Assembly: GCF_009758125.1 (NCBI RefSeq)
Contig: NZ_WRXO01000002.1
Coordinates: forward strand, 930,001-994,000
Length of the DNA stretch: 64,000 bases
DNA from: Chitinophaga oryziterrae
GTDB taxonomy: Bacteria > Bacteroidota > Bacteroidia > Chitinophagales > Chitinophagaceae
Direction of reading: 5' to 3'
This document shows, one piece after another, positions 63,501 to 64,000 of this stretch. How positions within the stretch are numbered: the stretch's first letter is position 1; every line of letters begins with the position of its first letter. Below the pieces are notes generated by a model. That model was not told where the DNA came from. It saw only the letters and a list, made by a program, of their open reading frames with translations, and searched no databases. The translations under genes and the position numbers were made by a program.

Positions 63501-64000
63501 TATGAACATCTGTTACCTGCTTCTACCTCACAGGTGGCCGTATCTGGTGCTAATGCCATCATAGATGAGTTGCGGTTATACCCATCCGATGCACAGATGA
63601 CCACGTTTACTTATGACCCTTTGATTGGTGTGACCAGTCAGACCAGTTCCAAAGGATTACCTGTGAGTTATGAATATGACGGTTTGAACCGTCTCGTCAA
63701 TGTGAAGGATGAAAAAGGAGCTATCCGGCAGAACATGAAATATAACTATGGGGCGGGTAGTGCATTAGCGGCTTCAGCGCCCTCTTTGTTTTACAACCGG
63801 GATACTTCAGTTAGTGTAGTTAAAACGGGTTGTACTGCCGGAGAGCCGGAAACAGTTACCTACAAGGTGCCTGCGGGTAAATATATTTCAGCGGTAAGTC
63901 AGGCAGATGTAAATGCAAAAGCCGGGCTGGATCTTGCTACAAACGGACAGGCTTACGCGAATACAACCGGTAATTGCTTCTTTTATAACAAAGCAGATTC
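60504..64000 (+). CDS. Rhs/YD-repeat-like cell-surface protein, 5' part (runs off the window)
   Basis: Open from the ATG at 60504 to the last base (1165 codons) with no stop. The signal peptide MKKYLYLVLLLIASPRLWAQ is followed by ELGRYGNMPVSLFTGTTNVS and IPLYELKGQFLSLPVSLSYN, then WVGLNWSLNAGGVVSRSVSG, the conserved head of Bacteroidota Rhs-like proteins. Further on are YD-type repeats (TFTYDPLIGVTSQTSSKGLP, VSYEYDGLNRLVNVKDEKGA). The last visible part (VSQADVNAKAGLDLATNGQA, then YANTTGNCFFYN) fits a DUF5977-like segment. The toxin or core end, if any, lies outside the window. It is probably exported and may act in contact-dependent competition or adhesion. Confidence 0.85.
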   Translation, partial: MKKYLYLVLLLIASPRLWAQVPNMNVELSRIEFKAKQVIPPAPEAAELGRYGNMPVSLFTGTTNVSIPLYELKGQFLSLPVSLSYNAGGFKPEDPATWVGLNWSLNAGGVVSRSVSGNPDNETNYFGTNNLTFPSSGNFFVEKDFIHDLKVGLKEADPDFYTYNFTGNAGKFFLLPDYSVLKKDRNNLDITHCINCTNSYMQIRDEQGSTYTFADVESTRLILGDDEGTDPPAITGYSYPSSWYLSQITSVNGREKLLFEYYTTGEHLLTQNTQTNKSVTYSKKAAQTTYNAISFDSYVYTNQPPATYTRRKFLKRITLLRDGRIISYVDFQSVANVRQDTDFPEIRLLQGIKVYSMLNNNSKLVKNDSLYYSYFTNNSNTFTKKRLRLDSLQELPVASGTALKPPYRFEYNTNGTMPERFPNSLDHWGFYNAATANQSLVPNVDFNGSTYGDGANREPSLEGSSYAILNKMSYPTGGYTIFDYELNEGVYTNYSRKVGGLRIKQITDYAAGGQKATAKIFEYKLENDSTSGKSDAGYPKYLTESRFYHLGVNPLNPDYTIWKKTVSANSIFGLGTFHGSHIGYTRVTESLIDVFTGTRMGKTVYEYNTAPFNPYDEDIRNGDLLKQTVFDNNGKVLEEQTTNYTYTDVGGINMAKVRMLYSQNEDYYWCRQGDAYTAYGAGSSVDPPSPCDEQRTYYYNMLLDKFVLNAQQRQQVQQIVKKYDQVTDSLIVSTRKYTYGSTVHTYPTLIEDYTTGNEEVITRKKYAGDYTMPGGSILLDNTAKGISVLNSNNMLTTEIESVQYRQNLDGSNRRFINGQVTNYGTFYPFPVSTYRLETAAPISTLTESTVNSSGAFVSDSHYKPLGVFGYDGLGNLTEQAKANDAIQSFVWDYDDSYIVAAIQNANQSNVVFSSFETDTVRSGGGWTKDNVTVISTYAMTGKRSCNLGSGRVYKLFVTAVNKPMIVAYWSRSGAVTVMQNNTTTIAATTTGSTVNGWTYYEHLLPASTSQVAVSGANAIIDELRLYPSDAQMTTFTYDPLIGVTSQTSSKGLPVSYEYDGLNRLVNVKDEKGAIRQNMKYNYGAGSALAASAPSLFYNRDTSVSVVKTGCTAGEPETVTYKVPAGKYISAVSQADVNAKAGLDLATNGQAYANTTGNCFFYNKAD

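Noticed and set aside
1..64000. Prophage or integrated plasmid
   Set aside because: No integrase, terminase, portal, capsid or plasmid replication gene was recognised; the tail-fibre-like remnant alone is not enough.

Overview
The window looks like chromosomal DNA of a Bacteroidota bacterium, most likely a Chitinophaga-like member of the Chitinophagaceae. The evidence is three SusC/SusD pairs, each behind an ECF sigma / FecR-type anti-sigma cassette, type IX secretion (T9SS) components and a T9SS-sorted enzyme, an OmpA/PD40 protein, a Rhs-like protein with a DUF5977-like segment, and Bacteroidota-type promoters (TTG, about 19 bp, TANNTTTG). I recognised no rRNA, tRNA, CRISPR array, complete insertion sequence or prophage.

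Layout. 1-5142: an OmpA/PD40 protein and PorP/SprF, a collagen-like lipoprotein, an orphan ECF sigma factor and a TPR sensor kinase. 5523-12449: a TonB-receptor-like barrel, an OmpA lipoprotein, a GH29 alpha-L-fucosidase, a SusC fragment, a DUF4126-like protein and a CPBP protease. 12515-22774: sigma/FecR/SusC/SusD followed by a thioredoxin-like protein and a cytochrome c-copper monooxygenase-like protein, then a heptad-repeat coiled-coil gene; the region is bracketed by two copies of a 185-bp element with 35-37 bp inverted repeats. 23013-38691: a glucosaminide acetyltransferase-like membrane protein; sigma/FecR/SusC/SusD followed by five genes for RidA, a SelA/DgaE-like PLP enzyme, an amidohydrolase, RraA and a BASS transporter; then an LCM-type methyltransferase and a Tat-exported sugar isomerase. 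38949-52250, minus strand: two FecR-type proteins, a sigma factor, SusC/SusD and a very large GH74-like T9SS glycanase, probably a xyloglucan-type polysaccharide locus. 52410-56964: housekeeping genes for proline dehydrogenase, thyA, folA and dnaG. 57174-64000: a beta-barrel protein, a winged-helix/Fic protein with an unusual operator array, two small paralogous secreted peptides, a gene remnant and the 5' part of a Rhs-like gene that leaves the window.

The most unusual features are these. (1) The catabolic set at 31291-36456: four enzymes normally found in the cytosol each carry an export signal (two Tat, two Sec) and are followed by an organic-anion importer, which suggests a periplasmic pathway fed by SusCD. 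(2) Seven copies of GCGACA/TGTCGC in 108 bp upstream of the Fic gene, spaced by near-whole helical turns, one overlapping a perfect -7 box. (3) The redoxin/cytochrome-copper-oxygenase pair attached to a SusCD locus. (4) The two-copy inverted-repeat element in divergent promoter regions.

All functions are inferred from reading translated sequence and remembered family features. No database search or alignment was run.
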